From NCBI GenBank assembly GCA_964030475.1, contig CAXIPT010000004.1:204155-268154 (forward strand): a stretch of DNA of 64,000 bases, read 5' to 3'. Each line of letters starts with the position of its first letter. Within the stretch, counting starts at the first letter, position 1. The position numbers were made by a program, and so were the translations under genes. The stretch comes from Tethya wilhelma. Lineage: Eukaryota; Porifera; Demospongiae; Tethyida; Tethyidae. Positions 62,001 through 64,000 of the stretch are shown here, piece after piece. The notes under the pieces are model-generated. The model ran no database searches, had not been told where the DNA came from, and saw only the letters and a program-made list of their open reading frames with translations.

Positions 62001-63642
62001 TGCTGTGATTTAGAGTACCTTGGCTGTGCATCCACCATAGGTGTGGCTAATACCAAAGATACGTCTGTCAATATAGCCTGCTGCCCCTCCAGTGCAGTTG
62101 CTATAGTTACCATCCTCAGCTATACCACCAGGACCAAGATAACCCCTGAGGGGAGAGGGGGAGAGTTGCAGGTCAAGATTATTTATTGTCCTGTAGGACA
62201 ACTATATCTTAGGTCACACACACACACTGACCTGGGACATCCTGGTACAGCCATTGTGAAGGTGAGACTCAACCAGATAAACTCACAGAGCAGAATGAGA
62301 AGCCATTGGACCCAGTTGGTAGTGATGTCTCTAAAGTGTTTCCAGAATGGGACACGAGACACAAACTGATTCCAAAATCCCAGTTCCACCTGATGAGAGA
62401 AACAAACACACAGTCAAAGTAGAAACATGAATTGTGGCAATTACAGATGATAACACACTGCAATTCTTCGTTCAAGATCAGTAATCCCCGAAAATTTGCA
62501 AACCCAATAAAATTTCCCGCTTTACATTCAATGCACAATGCTCTCACCTTGTACAGCTCCACTGTCAGTAGCTCTGTGAGAGCCACTACGAAATAGGAGA
62601 TGGAGAATCTTTGAAGGACCCCAGGAATCCTCCAGTGAGTCAGGGAGCCATCTGGAGAGAGAGAGAGAATACTATAATCTCCAAGTTTTGTGGTAAAAAA
62701 ACGTTTTGTGAAGAAAAAAAATGTCTTTGCTGTTTGTTAGCTAGAAGTAATTGTACAATTGTATAGGCTTCAAAATTTTGTGAAATTCATGAAAATATTG
62801 TTCTACAAAAATTTGGAGAGTATTGAATTCCTTCTTCAAAGATAGAGAAAGAGACCCCCCCCCCCCCCCCACACACACACACTCTCTCTCACTCACTATA
62901 GTTCAAGAACAGTCCCAGTCCAAAGAGGATAATGGTTCTCCTCACGACCTGATAGAGTCGACAAATGAACGTATCTTTCTTCCTCCTGCTACGATAGGAG
63001 AACACGATGGACACGCCCATTATCCACACGAACCACGGGAAGACCAGGTCAGCCACAGTGAGGCCGTTCCACCTGCTGTGGGCAAAGAACCAGTAGCCAC
63101 CACCGCCATAGTTGACAAAGATCATGATGATGAGAGAGAAACTGAGGAGGGGAAAAGAGAAGAGAGAGTTTGGTCATTGGCACAAACAAACAACAAACAA
63201 ACAGTAAAAAAGAAAAAAGAGGAACAAAGATGAAAATAAATTGCTTAAATATCTTTTTTTCCCAGCAAAACGATCCAACCTTCTTATAGAGTAAGACAAG
63301 AAAAGCAATTCAACCATGCATGTTGTAGTGTTGCTTAAGCTACTTTAACTAGGTGAAACCAGGATTGATTTAGTAACCATTAATCAGATAAGTGACCAAC
63401 TGACTTACCCCCTAAAGGCATCCAGGGATCGAAGTCTGTTTCTTTTTGTTGAACTTTTTGAACCAGTTTCACTGGAAGAAGGAGCCCCTCCATTAACTTT
63501 GGCATCAGTTGTACCATTGGCCAGCTAGAGCAGGGTGTGTGGGTATGTGAGTGTGTGAGTGCGCAAATCAAGGACAGTGGAAAACAAAAATGGAAAGTAG
63601 AGCAGAAAACCAATTGCAACAAAAATCTGTGCAAGACATAAT

Positions 63643-63687
<45 letters not shown>

Positions 63688-63966
63688 CCAGCCCGCTGTT
63701 CACACTGCTTCCTGTTCTAACCAACGGCTCGTGTTCGTCCCCATCACCATGACGACCAACAGCACCATACGACTGACCTTCGGACTTTGGTATACCAAGA
63801 TCCTGAAGAATAAGAATACAGGATAAACCAGTTTGACTAGATTGTTGATAAACCAACACACGTTGTACAACGTCAAGTGAATGTGAGTGTGTATCTCACC
63901 CTGTCTGTGAGTCGGTCTATAAACCTGATGTGCCAAAACCTAAAGACCTCCTTTACCACCAGGTAC
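59026..63966 (-). CDS. HGSNAT: Heparan-alpha-glucosaminide N-acetyltransferase (lacks N-terminal part)
   Basis: Exons 63900-63966, 63689-63802, 63409-63524, 62897-63141, 62548-62651, 62232-62389, 62019-62145, 60685-60858, 60434-60504, 60249-60361 and 59026-59204 join in phase. HGSNAT is a lysosomal multipass enzyme that moves acetyl from cytosolic acetyl-CoA to terminal glucosamine of heparan sulfate. Family landmarks in order: [29 protein letters not shown] with [15 protein letters not shown] (His of this loop is the reported acetyl carrier), [75 protein letters not shown] and [15 protein letters not shown], ending FFVKI. The acidic DGDEHEPLV exon is the cytosolic loop. The luminal N-terminus is beyond 64000. 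Four exons are present twice because of the assembly repeat at N 61690. Confidence 0.93.
60722..62658. repeat. 968 bp identical direct repeat either side of N 61690 (assembly overlap)
   Basis: 60722-61689 and 61691-62658 appear base-for-base identical (offset 969) and contain the same HGSNAT exons (61050-61176, 61263-61420, 61579-61682 versus 62019-62145, 62232-62389, 62548-62651, plus a cut copy of 60685-60858 at 61691-61827). The protein would carry repeated membrane segments if this were real, so an unmerged contig overlap is far more likely. Confidence 0.9.
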
Positions 63967-63967
63967 C

Positions 63968-64000
<33 letters not shown>

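Noticed and set aside
60722..62658. Tandem duplication of HGSNAT membrane exons
   Set aside because: The copies are identical over 968 bp including introns and meet at a single N; this is an unmerged contig overlap, not a gene expansion.

Overview
The window is eukaryotic, AT-rich and gene-dense. It has many short phased exons with GT..AG introns, abundant (CA)n/(CT)n microsatellites and several families of short palindromic (MITE-like) elements. Gene content points to an animal: DNA polymerase beta, HGSNAT, a TMEM243-like protein, an IRF2BP-type zinc finger, a CARD domain, UBAN ubiquitin-binding coiled coils and a kelch-kinase. The compact style suggests a sponge or other early-branching metazoan, but that is inference. 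Nine single-N joints (13772, 16504, 22112, 26947, 35788, 36990, 47466, 56294, 61690) are present. At least three of them sit beside duplicated sequence, so unmerged contig or haplotype overlaps must be kept apart from real biology.

Layout. 0-5.5 kb: two divergent paralogous TMEM243-like membrane-protein genes share a ~295 bp bidirectional promoter; the + gene has two homologous alternative first exons. 5.5-16.3 kb: no convincing gene; foldback elements, microsatellites and a tRNA-like Pol III signal. 16.4-26.6 kb: a minus-strand coiled-coil gene (at least 1974 aa) with a nested palindromic transposon in an intron and a duplicated terminal exon. 27.1-27.7 kb: the last two exons of POLB (+), its 5' part apparently lost at the N at 26947. 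28.2-36.3 kb (minus): a CARD / coiled-coil / C-terminal zinc-finger gene, with a diverged tandem paralogue (37.0-41.3 kb) truncated at the N at 36990.

44.7-52.5 kb (+): a stand-alone IRF2BP-type zinc-finger ORF, then two adjacent UBAN genes. The first (424 aa) has a C-terminal zinc finger with exactly the NEMO spacing; the second (340 aa) is TNIP/ABIN-like without a finger. The IRF2BP ORF and the first UBAN gene lie behind duplicated promoters carrying a palindromic CACGTG site. 53.3-58.8 kb (minus): a kelch-only gene and its paralogue, a kelch / coiled-coil / protein kinase. 59.0-64.0 kb (minus): HGSNAT, missing only its N-terminal part beyond the window edge and carrying an exact 968 bp assembly repeat.

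How the genes may work together: within ~25 kb there are two CARD coiled-coil adaptors, a NEMO-like and a TNIP-like ubiquitin-binding adaptor, all reminiscent of NF-kB/innate ubiquitin signalling. I consider this possible functional cluster the most interesting content. Domain calls rest on reading motifs; no database search was run. Exon borders were chosen by GT..AG sites and phase closure, and every reconstructed gene closes in frame.
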